The notes under the pieces are model-generated. The model worked only from the letters and a program-made list of their open reading frames with translations, did no database searches and was not told the origin of the DNA. A stretch of 64,000 nucleotides of DNA, from NCBI RefSeq assembly GCF_018320785.1, contig NC_054886.1, positions 4,959,207-5,023,206 of the forward strand, read 5' to 3'. This DNA comes from Cheilinus undulatus (lineage: Eukaryota > Chordata > Actinopteri > Labriformes > Labridae). This document shows, in pieces, positions 48,601 through 57,817 of the stretch. The position numbers were made by a program, and so were the translations under genes. The first letter of the stretch is position 1. Each line of letters begins with the position of its first letter.

Positions 48601-51600
48601 AAAGAAATAAAGTGTTGGCACCAAACAATTCCTGGTAAAGGATCCCTAAAACCCTAAATATGGCATAATCTAATGTCATTATTTAACTTCCTTTCCTTTT
48701 AACTTTAAGAAATGTAAACTGTCATCAGAAATTCATTGCACTCTGAAAAATATATTTTCTTCAGAGAACCTGTTAATACCAATTTTTAATATAACGGTAG
48801 TTCATTTCAGGGACCAAACTTCTTTTCTCATTTGTCTAGTACTACTTCTCTTAAAAAAGCAAAAGTGACCGATTGCAATATTTCTTATTAGAGTACTCGA
48901 TTAATCGTCTGAAGAATTGATAGAATACTCGACTACAAAAAGAATCTATTGCTGCAGCCCTACATTGGTATATACCCTGTTTTCACAGTCGGTGCATCTC
49001 CAGTATCATACATGTGCGGTAGTCCTGCAGGGTTTTATGTTTAAGATGATCAGATAGATGTGCTTTTGCTAGCTTGAATGCCCGCATGTCAGTTTTACAA
49101 GCTGTCTTGCTGAGAACCGCACACCACAAGCGGAAAAAACGTAGATCCAAATGTCTTGATCAGAGATCTTGATGAAGCTGCAGCTGTGCTGCTCATCCAG
49201 GCTGTGGTTTCTCTGACCTCCTTACATGTAATCAGCGTCACTCTGGTCTAGTAAAATACAGCTTGAGATGTTCACTGACAGGCTTTTTTTCTGTGAACAC
49301 AGGATGATAACAAGCTATAATTTGTTACAACTCTGAAGAAAAGTAAATTGTTTTCATCAAGTAGACTGAGCAAGAGTAAAATATTAGTGCTGGACTGTTA
49401 GGCTTCAAAAATTATGACATTTCTCTGCTGTGCATTTAATCTGTCAAATCACAAGCAGAGATGAGATTAGAGACCATTCTAGGTATGCCAGTATTTTTAT
49501 CTGTATATTTAAATCACTGAAAGTATTAGCTATAATCTTTGTGTTTGACATTTATGGCATTGTTACACTTTTAATAATTGAATTAGTCCAAATAATTTAA
49601 AGTTTATGACTGAGAATAAAGACTAGAAAGGACTTTTTATTGACTTAAACTAAACTAGAATGTTTGAGTTTTGTTGACTAAATCTGGATTAAAACTTGAG
49701 AAACTGAAATGCATAATGGCTAATTCTACATTGGAATTTGCAGGAAGGATTAAAATTTTGTGTATTTAGATATAAACACAATCAAAATAATGTTTGAATT
49801 GTCCTGTTGCTGACTTTAACAGTTTTCTTAAATATATTACAGAAATATCTTAATTTGAGACCAAAGAGCTTCAGAAGCACACGGGCAAAATAAAAAAGAA
49901 AAGAAAAAAGAGAATAATCTAAAATTTTTTGAAAACATTACAAAGAGAAATGGTTTCCAAAGCATGTAGTGTTACAAAAATGTTAAAATTTATGATCACT
50001 TTATAAATAACTCCATCCAGTTAGTCAGAAAACCTAAAAACTGTTATGAGTCAGACTTTTGCAAAATAACAAACTGCAAAATGTCTGCTATGCAACTGTT
50101 GTAATTTCAGCCCCTAGATTAAGGTTGAGAGGATAAGTACAGTTGAAACCAGAAGTTTACATACACTATATAAAAAGGCACATAAACTTTTTTTTCTCAC
50201 CGTCTAACATTAAATCAGATTAAACTTTTCCTGTTTTTGGTCAATTAGGATTACCAAAATTATTTCTATTTGCTAAATGCCAGAATAATGAGAAAAGGAT
50301 TTTTTTTAGACAACTTTTTTTACTTTCTTCAAAGTCAGAAGTTTACATACACTAAGATTACTATGCCTTTAAACAATTTGGGAAAGCCCAGATGATGATG
50401 TCATGTCTTTGGAAGCCTCTGATAGGTTTATTGACAACATTTGAGTTAATTAGAGGCACACCTGTGGATGTATTTTAAGGCACACCTGAAACACACTGCT
50501 TCTTTGTGTAACATCATGGGAAAATCAAAACAAATCTGCCAATTGTGGACTTGCACAAGTCTGGTTCATCCTTGGGTGCAATTTCCAGAAGCCTGAAGGA
50601 GCCACGTTCATCTGTTCAAACAATTATACACAAGTATAAACACCATGGGAATGTCCAGCCATCATACCGCTCAGGAAGGAGACGGGTTCTGTGTCCCAGA
50701 GATGAACGTACTTTGGTCCGAAAAGTGCATCTCAACCCAAGAACAAAAGCAAAAGACCTTTTGAAGATGCTGGCTGAAGCTGGTAAGAGTGTGTCATTAT
50801 CAACAGTCAAACGAGTCCTGTACCGACATGGGCTGAAAGGCCACTCTCCCAGGAAGAAGCCATTACTCTTTACTCTTTACCTTAATTTTTGGAGACATGT
50901 TCTGTGGTCTGACAAAACTAAAATTGAACTTTTTGGCCATAATGACCATCGTTACATTTGGAGAAAAAAGGGGGAAGCTTGCAAGCCTGAGAACACCATC
51001 CCAACTGTGAAACATGGGGGTGGCAGCATCATGTTGTTGGGTTGTTTTGCTGCAGGAGGGACTGGTGCACTTCACAAAATAGATGGCATCATGAGGAAAG
51101 AACATTATGTGGAAATACTGAAGCAACATCTCAAGACATCAGCCAGGAAGTTCAAGCTTGGGCGCAAATGGGTTTTCCAAATGGACAATGACCCTAAGCA
51201 TACTGCCAAACTGGTTACAAAGTGGCTTAAGGATAACAAAGACAGTGTTTTGAAGTGGCCATCACAAAGCCCTGATCTTAATCCCATTTATTTATGGGCA
51301 GAGCTGAAAAGGCATGTGCGAGCAAGGCGGCCTACAAACTTGGCTCAGTTACACCAGTTCTGCCAGGAGGAATGGGCCAAAATTCCTGCAAACTATTGTG
51401 AGAAGCTTGTGGAAGCATATCCAAAACGTTTGACCCAAGTCACACAGTCTAAAGGCAATGCTACCAAATACTAATGAAATGTATGTAAACTTCTGACTCT
51501 CAAGAAAATAATAAAAAATTGTCTAAAAAATGATCTCTCTCATTATTCTGGCATTTAGCAAATAGAAATAATTTTGGTAATCCTAATTGACCAAAAACAG

Positions 51601-53694
51601 GAAAAGTTTAATCTGATTTAATGTTAGACGGTGAGAAAAAAAAGTTTATGTGCCTTTTTATATAGTGTATGTAAACTTCTGGTTTCAACTGTACATCTGA
51701 TTTGTAGCAGGTTCTATTTCAAAAATAAATCAAACAAATGTTTGAGTTGGCAAACAGCTAGTTAACTAACATTTGATTGTGAAAAACAATAGTGAATGGT
51801 AGAAACACAGGTTGTAATGAATTTTGGTGCACCTCAATACACCTTACACCACTGATCATCAACTGGAAGCCCAGGGGCCACTTCAGGCCCCAAAAACTTT
51901 CCACCTGGCCCCCAGAAGCTTGATTAAATTCAGAAAATGTGCTGAAGAAAAAGAAATATATTGCTGTATTGGGGGGGGGGGCTCGCCGACCAGGGTGATC
52001 TTGGTCAATCAAATGCTTTTCAACCAATCAGTAAACCAATCGGATGGAAGCTGTCAGCCCTACAACAGGCTTGTTTCCATCATGTTTTTTTTCATCAATC
52101 AGGATGCAGCATATTCACATGAAAATATATGGCAGCACCAGAAATGTGGGACTTAAATATCTCAGTTGCCCCCTTGTGGCTGGCTTCAATATAGGCAATA
52201 GGGTTCACTGCTAAAGGCTAAAAATAAGGTACATGTCAAAGAAAATAAAACAATTTAAACAGAATTTTCTCTTATTTTTAGGTCATTTAATGGTCCGGCC
52301 CTCATAGTAGCTGCATAGAAATAAGCTGGCCCTTGTACAAATGTAGTTGATGACCCCTGCCTTACACGCTCAGCATATGAAGCACTGTGCCAAACCATGG
52401 CGTGTGCATCCGTGTATATATATATTTATATATATATATATGTGTGGGTGTTTGTCTTTTGCATAATTGGCTTGACATTAAGAGGAGTTCTGTCATCACT
52501 TCTAAAAGCATCTTCATACACACAGAGTGATGCTGCTGGTTTTTATTATATATTGAGGCTTTTATTATAAGAATGTGCTCATAATTGCTGCACTGTCTTC
52601 ATGGCGGTAATTAAAGCATGACTATGTAGATATGGTATTACCGTATTACTGCCCATTCCTACCACGTACTGTGATGCTTGTTAGAAATGAAAAGTTTTCA
52701 TAGTGTCAGAGATTTGAGACTTTGGGGTGCCGCCTTGTAATTTTGTATGCAGAAAACCCCCTGTTATTAAGTTATGCAATACATGAGGTAACTATAAAGG
52801 CTGGAGTGGTATCCATGTTCAGAGTAATGGACTGAGTAGCTTTTGGTTTAGCAAAGAAAAAGTCCTTTTAATTTCTATTTATTAAAGCAGCAGCTGCACA
52901 AATCTGTAGTTCAAAATCAAATTAGCCCTACATAGAAAGCTACACGTGTTGTAATCTAGGAACACCAGGCTTTTACAGACCATCTCATGCTACATTGAAC
53001 CCATGATGCATTAGTATTATTCACAGAGTGGATGTACAGGATGTGTGTTTTTGTACCGCGTACACCTGCAGGCCTCGTGTTGTGTGAGTCATGGTAATAA
53101 AATAAACAGTGAGGTTTTTTGAGCAGGTTTATTTTTTCAGTCTCTGGATCCAGCACAGTGCTGTTATACTGAATTTTATGTAACAAATGTAAATAAACAT
53201 CTACAGACTACAGCAGGCTGCAGGATAAAGTTACCAGTGTTGAGTAACCCTTTTGTTATCCAGAGATTTCCAGCTGGTTCTAGTAAAATAAATGCCAAAC
53301 AAGCAGATTAAGACCTTAAGTGGACAGTCTGTTTGATAGAAAGCAGCTGATAGGAAGTGAAATAGTTGCAGTAATACTCCTTTTTCACTCAGTAATCTTT
53401 GGCCAAGTACTGAAACATTACTGATCACACTGTTTAATGACTATTTCTTTTTTCAAACTCACCCTGAATGTGCTCGTCTTTTTCCTCGTTTTTTAGGAGG
53501 TAGAGCCAATGTCTAAAGAAAGTGACCACATTCACATCATCGCCTTAGCCCAGGCCCTAAACGTTTCCATCCTGGTGGAGTACATGGACAGAGGAGAGGG
53601 AGGAACTGTCAATCACCACGTCTTCCCTGAAGGCGGCGACCCACGCATCTTCCTCCTCTATAGACCCGGCCATTATGACATCTTGTACAAATAA
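33592..53694 (+). CDS. otub1: OTUB1 ubiquitin thioesterase, seven exons, complete
   Basis: OTUB1 is a cytosolic and nuclear OTU-family deubiquitinase that prefers Lys48-linked chains and also inhibits E2 enzymes non-catalytically. Exons 33592-33634, 38420-38481, 41367-41465, 41650-41768, 45548-45632, 46206-46400 and 53497-53694 join in frame to 801 bp, or 266 residues. Human OTUB1 has 271; the difference lies in the N-terminal tail. The catalytic block PDGNCFYRAFG carries Asp83 and Cys86 (human Asp88 and Cys91). His260 is in RPGHYDILYK at the C-terminus. EGVNCLAYDEAI, KKYSYIRKTRPDGNC, FTIEDFHNTF, VVYLRLLTSGYLQRE and HIHIIALAQAL are essentially family-invariant. The ATG lies in AAGATGGCGG, a fair Kozak context at the start of a CpG-containing segment. 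Teleosts may have two otub1 copies, and I cannot tell which this is. Confidence 0.97.
33635..34715. other. otub1 intron 1, proximal part
   Basis: CpG-containing DNA continues to about 33,960, then becomes AT-rich. GTAGGGCTGGGCAGTTTGG at 34,456 looks like a lone hAT-type left end. Confidence 0.4.
34716..35053. mobile_element. piggyBac-like MITE, 338 bp, TTAA-flanked
   Basis: The ends AGGTGCA and TGCACCT are inverted repeats. TTAA lies directly outside both (34712-34715 and 35054-35057), the piggyBac target signature. Confidence 0.75.
35722..36497. mobile_element. Harbinger-like MITE, 776 bp
   Basis: The left end is GGCTGCTTTCACACTAGG and the right end, inverted, is GGGCACTTTCACATTAGG. TCA triplets flank both sides (35719-35721 and 36498-36500). 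A partial second copy lies at 11,828. Family assignment rests on the 3-bp duplication and is tentative. Confidence 0.7.
36501..38419. other. otub1 intron 1, distal part, nothing recognised
   Basis: AT-rich intron. A G-rich stretch near 37,877-37,898 is the only notable composition feature. Confidence 0.4.
38420..38481 (+). CDS. otub1: otub1 exon 2
   Basis: The acceptor is CCTCACAG and the donor AGAG|GTAAGA. The exon encodes GVNCLAYDEAIIAQQDRIQQE, conserved apart from one or two residues from human. Confidence 0.95.
38872..39625. mobile_element. hAT-type MITE, 754 bp, with internal tandem-like array
   Basis: The ends CAGGGGTGTCAAACTCAA and TTGAGTTTGACACTCATG are inverted repeats. A perfect 8-bp duplication, ATGTAAAG, flanks them (38864-38871 and 39626-39633). 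The interior (39,000-39,420) is built of loose 25-30 bp units such as ATGAGATTAAAAGTCAAA. Confidence 0.94.
39690..41150. mobile_element. Tc1-like element (family D), foldback derivative
   Basis: The left half (39,690-40,440) runs forward: terminus, TTGATTGGAGTCCAACTGTGG, a transposase start near 40,076, and remnants encoding the N-terminal half. The right half (40,460-41,150) repeats the same region inverted: CCAAATCAGTGGAGGACTGC, GCCTCATAACAATCC, TTTGACCTTGTGGC, CACAGGTGGACTCCAGTCAA. The distal transposase half is absent. A T-run of about 20 lies at 40,727-40,743. Confidence 0.75.
41367..41465 (+). CDS. otub1: otub1 exon 3
   Basis: The acceptor is GTGTCTAG and the donor CAAG|GTCAGT. The exon is 33 codons, phase 0-0. 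It encodes the helical segment before the catalytic loop, including LSVLQREYADDDTVYQ. Confidence 0.95.
41650..41768 (+). CDS. otub1: otub1 exon 4 with catalytic Asp and Cys
   Basis: The acceptor is AATTGCAG and the donor CAGAA|GTAAGT. It encodes KYSYIRKTRPDGNCFYRAFG, the OTU active-site loop, followed by LLDDSKELQ. Confidence 0.97.
42052..42442. mobile_element. hAT-type MITE, 391 bp, filled with a GCCACTTTTGCC-like array
   Basis: The left end is CAGCGATACTCAACGTGTGG and the right end, inverted, is CAATGTTACTCAACCCACTC. A perfect duplication, TCCTAATG, flanks them (42044-42051 and 42443-42450). Between 42,110 and 42,390 the interior is made of CCATTTTTGCCACTT-like units. Confidence 0.93.
43011..43798. 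mobile_element. hAT-type MITE, 788 bp
   Basis: The left end is TAGTGCTGGGCAATTAATCA and the right end, inverted, is TAGGCCTTAACAATTAGCAA. A perfect duplication, GTTCCTAA, flanks them (43003-43010 and 43799-43806). Confidence 0.9.
43807..45547. other. otub1 intron 4, remaining part
   Basis: AT-rich intron. The ORF at 44005-44394 has no recognised relatives and no splice context that fits otub1. Confidence 0.4.
45548..45632 (+). CDS. otub1: otub1 exon 5
   Basis: The acceptor is CATTTTAG and the donor ATACG|GTAAGT. It encodes FKAVASKSKLDLVNEGF and FTIEDFHNT and joins in frame to the next exon (FMDLIE). Confidence 0.95.
46206..46400 (+). CDS. otub1: otub1 exon 6
   Basis: The acceptor is TCTCCAAG and the donor CAGCAG|GTTGGC. 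The 65-codon exon encodes FMDLIELCEKQ, SDYVVVYLRLLTSGYLQRE and GGRSVKEFCQQ. The donor is weaker than the gene's other donors, but the QQ|EVEP join to exon 7 matches the family exactly. Confidence 0.94.
46401..47515. other. otub1 intron 6, proximal part
   Basis: No paired termini were found. TTAACCTGGAAAACTTAACTG at 46,446 begins a stretch that may be an old repeat, which I cannot classify. Confidence 0.35.
47524..48962. mobile_element. hAT-type non-autonomous element, 1.4 kb
   Basis: The left end is TAGGGCTGAAACCATTCC and the right end, inverted, is TAGGGCTGCAGCAATAGA. A perfect duplication, CATTGGTA, flanks them (47516-47523 and 48963-48970). The interior at 47,590-47,960 is GC-richer than the intron and holds CpG pairs. 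No transposase was recognised. Confidence 0.93.
48971..50137. other. otub1 intron 6, middle part, nothing delimited
   Basis: AT-rich. The segment 49,600-49,710 (TTTTTATTGACTTAAACTAA, TTTGAGTTTTGTTGACTAAA) resembles the interior of the MITE at 59,175-59,655 and may be a diverged remnant. Confidence 0.35.
50140..51691 (+). mobile_element. Sleeping Beauty-like Tc1 transposon, 1.55 kb
   Basis: The ends CAGTTGAAACCAGAAGTTTA and TAAACTTCTGGTTTCAACTG are perfect inverted repeats flanked by TA (50138-50139, 51692-51693). Each terminus extends about 200 bp and has an inner repeat (CAGAAGTTTACATACACTAA at 50,336; ATGTATGTAAACTTCTGACT at 51,480). This is the IR/DR architecture of Sleeping Beauty-type elements. 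The 50,180-50,300 and 51,520-51,640 arms are close inverted copies. One defective transposase lies between. Confidence 0.95.
50516..51474 (+). pseudogene. Sleeping Beauty-type transposase, inactivated
   Basis: The enzyme would cut and paste the element by DDE chemistry. The expected start ATGGGAAAATCAAAA at 50516 is out of frame with the long reading frame at 50545-51474, because about 20 nt near 50,540 have been lost. The open frame encodes DLHKSGSSLGAISRSLKEPR (paired-type DNA-binding region), the GRRR linker motif and the catalytic core. WSDKTK and FQMDNDPKHT keep the first two aspartates (frame positions 123 and 214). At position 249, where the DD34E glutamate of NPIENLWAEL belongs, the sequence reads NPIYLWAEL. 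About 18 residues after RKKPLL are also missing. Family length is about 340; here 309 remain in the open frame. Confidence 0.93.
51850..52359. mobile_element. hAT-type MITE, 510 bp
   Basis: The left end is CACTGATCATCAACTGGAAG and the right end, inverted, is CAGGGGTCATCAACTACATT. A perfect duplication, CCTTACAC, flanks them (51842-51849 and 52360-52367). Confidence 0.92.
52416..52442. repeat. (TA)n microsatellite
   Basis: A TATATA run with one TTTA interruption, bordered by GTG on both sides. Confidence 0.8.
52443..53496. other. otub1 intron 6, distal part, nothing recognised
   Basis: AT-rich intron with no paired termini and no similarity noted. Confidence 0.4.
53497..53694 (+). CDS. otub1: otub1 exon 7 with catalytic His and stop
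   Basis: The acceptor is GTTTTTTAG. It encodes EVEPMSKESDHIHIIALAQA, the ubiquitin-contact segment VEYMDRGEGG, and GHYDILYK followed by TAA at 53692-53694. Confidence 0.97.
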   Translation, partial: EVEPMSKESDHIHIIALAQALNVSILVEYMDRGEGGTVNHHVFPEGGDPRIFLLYRPGHYDILYK

Positions 53695-54140
53695 CACTCC
53701 TGGCCACAGCCCACCTCATCCTCCTCCTGCTGAACGCTACAGCCGTGGATTTAAAAATAACTTCAGCAGACACGTGGATGAATCATACATCTGTGTATGA
53801 GATTACACTCATGTATTTGAAAAAAAAAAGAAAGAAAAATAAAAGATAAATCACATTACATGCCTCCCTTCCCCCTCCTCTCCCCTGAATTTCCCCTCAG
53901 TCATCACAAAATGGTTAATTAAAAAAATCTTTGGAAAAATAGAAGTGACTCCAGGCATTTAGAGTTGTACAGGTTTTTTTTCTTTTGTGGTTGTAAATGT
54001 TATCTACTTGCTTTATGTTGGATTCTTTTCCTTTGTTACACTGCGTTCATTGAGTTTTATTAAAGGGATTTACATCTTATTCATTGTGATGTGTTTTTTA
54101 AGGCTTATATTGTCAATAAATGATGTCTTGTGCAATTATG
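53695..54140 (+). other. otub1 3' UTR with poly(A) signal
   Basis: About 430 bp of U-rich non-coding DNA follows the otub1 stop. AATAAA at 54115-54120 is followed by a TG-rich stretch (TGATGTCTTGTGC), the classic cleavage-site layout. An earlier AATAAAAG near 53838 could give a shorter form. Confidence 0.65.
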
Positions 54141-54582
54141 AAACTTGAAATCAACACATCTGAAGGTAAACTCTTGAAATAGAAGCCACTGTTTTTCAGT
54201 TTTATTGTTTGGTTACAAAGTCAAAATGACACGCACTCAGAGAAACAGATTACTTAATTTGTTGTTGATCAGGCCGTTCAAAGGGGGGATAAAAGGGAGA
54301 GCCAAACTAGAGGCTGGCAAATTCATGATCCATTTTAACCACTTTTATAAAAACTATTTTATTTATTTATGTTATAGCCCAATATAGCCTTTTTTAAAAT
54401 GTAAACATGTTTTCTCAATAACAGAATTACCTTTTTTTTAGGTGTGAACAGTGTGGATGGGCACACTAAATGATTAGGAAAGTAATTTCAGACCTTGTAG
54501 CTAAGCCAGAGTGTGAACAAATGTCAGGGTGCCAGAAAATTAAATTGAAGAAACTTAGAAAATGTAATGGATACATGATAAA

Positions 54583-55945
54583 GTAAGTGCAAAAAGTAGA
54601 AATAATTGGTTAAATGTGGCAGGAATGGGCAGAAAAAGTGGTGATCGGGGTCAAATAGTAGTAAAATGGGTTGAATGTGGGAAAACATGGGCAGAAATGG
54701 GTGAGAATTAGTTAAAATAAGTTAAAAGTGGCAATAAGGGGTTCAAAGGCAAGAATGGGCAGGAAAAAAGTGGTGAGAATGGGTTAAAGGTCACATATTT
54801 GACCCCTTTAAGACAAGTTAATATTGTTCTCAGAGGTCCCTGAAACATGCCTGGAAAGTCTGTTGCTGAAAAAACACTCCAGTATTAGGTTTTTGTATGT
54901 CTAAAAATCCCTCTGTTTCAGCCCTGCTTGGAATGAACTGTTTCTGTGTCTGTGGCTTTAAATGATACTGAGCTGTCTGACTCCGCCTCTCCAAGGAAAT
55001 GGATGTGGCTGAATGGATGAAGATCTGTTGCTAAGAGGAGGATCAGGAGGAGAGGGCGGAACTGTCTTCTGAGTGGGGTGGGCCAACTGAACCTGGGGGA
55101 GGGGCTAACTCCCCACATGACGTCATGAGGGGAAAATCTGAGAACGGCTTGTTTCAGCACACATTTTATGAAATGTGGAGGAAAAAGAGGGGGTAGGGAT
55201 TGATTTTTTCTGATTCTTGGGATGATTGTGGACAGGCCAGGGGCACGTATTTTTGTTACAAAACCTGAAAAAGTGTATTTTGCATGTGACCTTTCAAATG
55301 TGGCGAAAAAGGGTAATAGGAGGCAGCAAACGTGGTAAAAATGGGTCAAATAGTGGCGAAATGAGTCAAAAGAGGGCAAAAATTGCTTGATAGTGGCAAA
55401 AAATTGGTTAAATCTGGCAGAAAAGGGCAGAAAACAAGGGGCAAATAGTGGCAAAATAGGACTAAAAGAGGCAAGAATGGGTGATATTTGATCAAATTTG
55501 AAATGGCAAAAAGGGGTTAAACAATGAAAAACGGTCAGAGTAGGTTAAAATAGTGGCAAAATGGGTGATTAGTGGCAGAAATGGGTAGGAAACTGGTGAA
55601 AATGGCACAATTAGAGGCAGAAATGGGTTGAACATGACAAGAAAAGGTTTATAAGAAATAAAAATGGGTAAAATTTAGAGGAAATAAATGCAAAAAAAAA
55701 GTAAAAATGTAAGGAGAAATGGTGTACATGGCACAAATAGTGAGAAAAGGGTTTTAAAGTGGAAGGAAAAATGTAACAAATACAGAGAAAAAAATAGTCA
55801 AAGGGTGACAAGAATTGGTCAAAAGAGGAACAATGTTTGAAAAAATGTTTTAGTGGCAAAAAGGACGACAAGATGCCGAAAGTGCAAAAGATGGCCAGAA
55901 AAAGTGGTGAAAGGCAGTTAAAAAGTGGTGAGAGGAGGTTTAAAG
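54583..55945. repeat. degenerate GTTAAAAGTGGCAAAAATGG array, interrupted by a MITE
   Basis: Units such as AATGGGTTGAATGTGG and AAAGTGGTGAGAATGGG recur imperfectly on both sides of the insertion at 54,788-55,292. This is the longest of the four related arrays in the window and lies between otub1 and cskmt. No terminal repeats of the array itself were found. Confidence 0.65.
54788..55292. mobile_element. piggyBac-like MITE, about 505 bp, inside the array
   Basis: The ends AGGTCACAT and ATGTGACCT are inverted repeats. The outside tetramers are TTAA on the left (54784-54787) and TTCA on the right (55293-55296), consistent with an aged TTAA duplication. The interior has blocks shared with 23,915-24,380, including CCACATGACGTCATGAGG. 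Confidence 0.75.
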
Positions 55946-56149
55946 TCAGCACAGATAAATATTTTCAACAATAACTATTAAAAGTTTGGCATTCTGTTCA
56001 GATCTAAACGAGGTAACTGTTAGAGAGGATGACAAAACCAATGTTACTGATCCAACATTTATATTGATATCAATAAATCACAACTGATGAGGGATTATTA
56101 CTGAACATTTGAGTTTCTACTTCTATCAAATCAAAGATCGTCAAGGACA

Positions 56150-56261
56150 ACAAACGTCATCTGCTTGCCGTTTTCGTGTCCGCACGCTTCCTTGGGAGTT
56201 TAAAAAAACTGGCAGAGTGAGAGCTCTTACTTTGGCGCATCAATAAACGAGCTTGAGAAAA
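56150..56261 (+). promoter_or_regulatory. cskmt 5' flank
   Basis: The stretch is richer in CpG than its surroundings (several CG in GCCGTTTTCGTGTCCGCACG and following bases). It has no TATA box. The transcription start is inferred to be here because the ATG follows closely. Confidence 0.35.
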
Positions 56262-56340
56262 ATGTCTCCGCTGTCAAAGTCGCTGAGGTTATCTCAGCGT
56301 GTTGTTGCTACATGTGTACGACAACACTCTTCTCTGACAA
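56262..56340 (+). CDS. cskmt: cskmt exon 1, mitochondrial presequence
   Basis: The ATG sits in AAAAATGTCTC and opens 26 residues with six Arg/Lys and no Asp/Glu. The exon ends in phase 1 at GACAA|GTACGT. Confidence 0.85.
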
Positions 56341-57709
56341 GTACGTTCAAACTTACATTTATCATCTTGTTTTACAGAGATATTTTGACTAGTTTGTGCC
56401 GTTGTTGTGACTCACAGTAACACATGGCAGGGCTACTGCCGTGAAGTAGCTCAGCTAGCTCCACTGGGTTGACCGTTGCTCCCATGCTCGTTGTTCACTG
56501 CGCAGCTTAGATAGCTGGGCTGACTTAGTGAAAACTTAATTTAGTAAACTAGAACGTAAGTTGCAGACAGGTTTGACTTACTAACTGTAGTTATAAACGC
56601 CAGGATGTCTGCCTTTAATTAAAGAGTTATTCTTAAACTACAGCTTCACTGTAAGACGTGTTTATGGTGTTTTTAATGTAAATTTACTCATACTGAAATC
56701 ATGTCTACTTAGGAGCAAATGTACTCTGTACATAAGAATGCACTTAGCTAAATGAAAAACTGTTCTGTGGTCAGATGCATCAAAGTTTTGAAAAGGACAA
56801 CATAACTGCAAAAACTTGAGCAACTGGTCTCCTCACTTTGCAGAGACTGTTGTTAAAAGAGGGGATGCTACATTATGGTAAACATGGTAAATTGTATGAG
56901 ATCTGAAAATCATTGCATTTTAATTTTATTTAAACTTTAAAAATGTGTTACTGCTCACGTTTACTTACTAGTGCCTTGTATGAAATAATACCGTTGTTGT
57001 TGTATAACTATAATGTCTGTTTTTCTGCACAGATGACTTGATTGAAAACATGGATAAGAAAGCAACCTGGGACCGCTTCTACACCGAGAACAGCAGCAAG
57101 GCGACCTCCTTCAAAAACTTTGAGTGGTTCTTTGGTTTTGACGCCGTCAAAGACTTCATCATGCCTCTCCTGCTGAACAAGTCCGACCCACATGCTCTCC
57201 TCCAGGTCCTGGATATGGGCTGTGGCACCTCTGCTCTCGGGCCTTGTATTTACAAACACTCTCCTGTCCCAGTGCAGGTCACTTGTGCTGACATTTCCCC
57301 CATAGCTGTACGACTCATGCAGGAACACGTCCGATCCAAAGCAATTGAGCCTCACAACCTGTCCTCTCAGCTTGAGTTTATAGAGCTGGACTGCACACAG
57401 CTCCACAAACACTTTGGCTCTGGCAGTGTGGACCTTATAGTGGACAAGGGCACCACAGACGCCCTGTTGAGGTCTAAAGAAGGGAAAGGAAAGGCGGGTT
57501 TGGTGCTGAAGGAGTGTTTAAAGGTGCTGCGGGGCTCGGGGTCACTGCTCCAGTTCTCTGATGAGGACCCTGATGCCCGGCTGCTGTGGCTGGAGGCTGC
57601 AGCGCTGGAGCAGGGGGTGAAGGCAGCAGAAGTTGGGGTGCAGGAGGTGGGGGAGTTAAGGGGAGTGTGCTACTACTGCTACCAAGTGACACCTCACCAT
57701 GCTGTATAG
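56262..57709 (+). CDS. cskmt: citrate synthase-lysine methyltransferase, mitochondrial, two exons
   Basis: CSKMT (METTL12) transfers methyl groups from SAM to a lysine of citrate synthase in the mitochondrial matrix. Exons 56262-56340 and 57033-57709 join in phase 1 to 756 bp, or 251 residues; human CSKMT is about 240. The N-terminus (MSPLSKSLRLSQRVVATCVR) is basic, serine/leucine-rich and lacks acidic residues, as expected for a matrix presequence. SAM-binding motif I is VLDMGCGTSALG at about residues 85-96. The acidic post-I residue is in CADISP (about 113), and FIELDC follows near 142-147. The motif VDKGTTDALL near 163-172 is typical of the METTL10/12/13 branch. Intron donor is GACAA|GTACGT, acceptor TTCTGCACAG. 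AATAAA lies 40 bp past the stop. A related METTL13-like enzyme is less likely because of the short length and the presequence. Confidence 0.92.
57033..57709 (+). CDS. cskmt: cskmt exon 2, methyltransferase domain
   Basis: One long exon carries the complete SAM-dependent fold, beginning NDLIENMDKKATWDRFY. The ENMDKKATWD..FY opening helix and the DMGCG loop are both present. The TAG stop is at 57707-57709. Confidence 0.94.
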
Positions 57710-57748
57710 CAGGGACGTTCTGCCTCTTGATTGTTATAATATCAGATT

Positions 57749-57754
57749 AATAAA
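57749..57754 (+). terminator. poly(A) signal of cskmt
   Basis: AATAAA lies 40 bp after the stop codon and about 65 bp before the next transposon, giving a very short 3' UTR. Confidence 0.65.
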
Positions 57755-57817
57755 ACATTCAGCAGAACTGCAGAAAAATCTCTGATGATATTATTTACTT
57801 AATTATTTTTTGAAATA

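Noticed and set aside
54918..55454. 178-codon - strand ORF
   Set aside because: It straddles a MITE boundary and the degenerate array, and its composition simply mirrors the repeat units. It has no domain.
55611..55952. 113-codon - strand ORF rich in Phe/Leu
   Set aside because: Pure by-product of the GTTAAAAGTGG-type array.
57008..57412. 134-codon - strand ORF
   Set aside because: It is antisense to the well supported cskmt exon 2.
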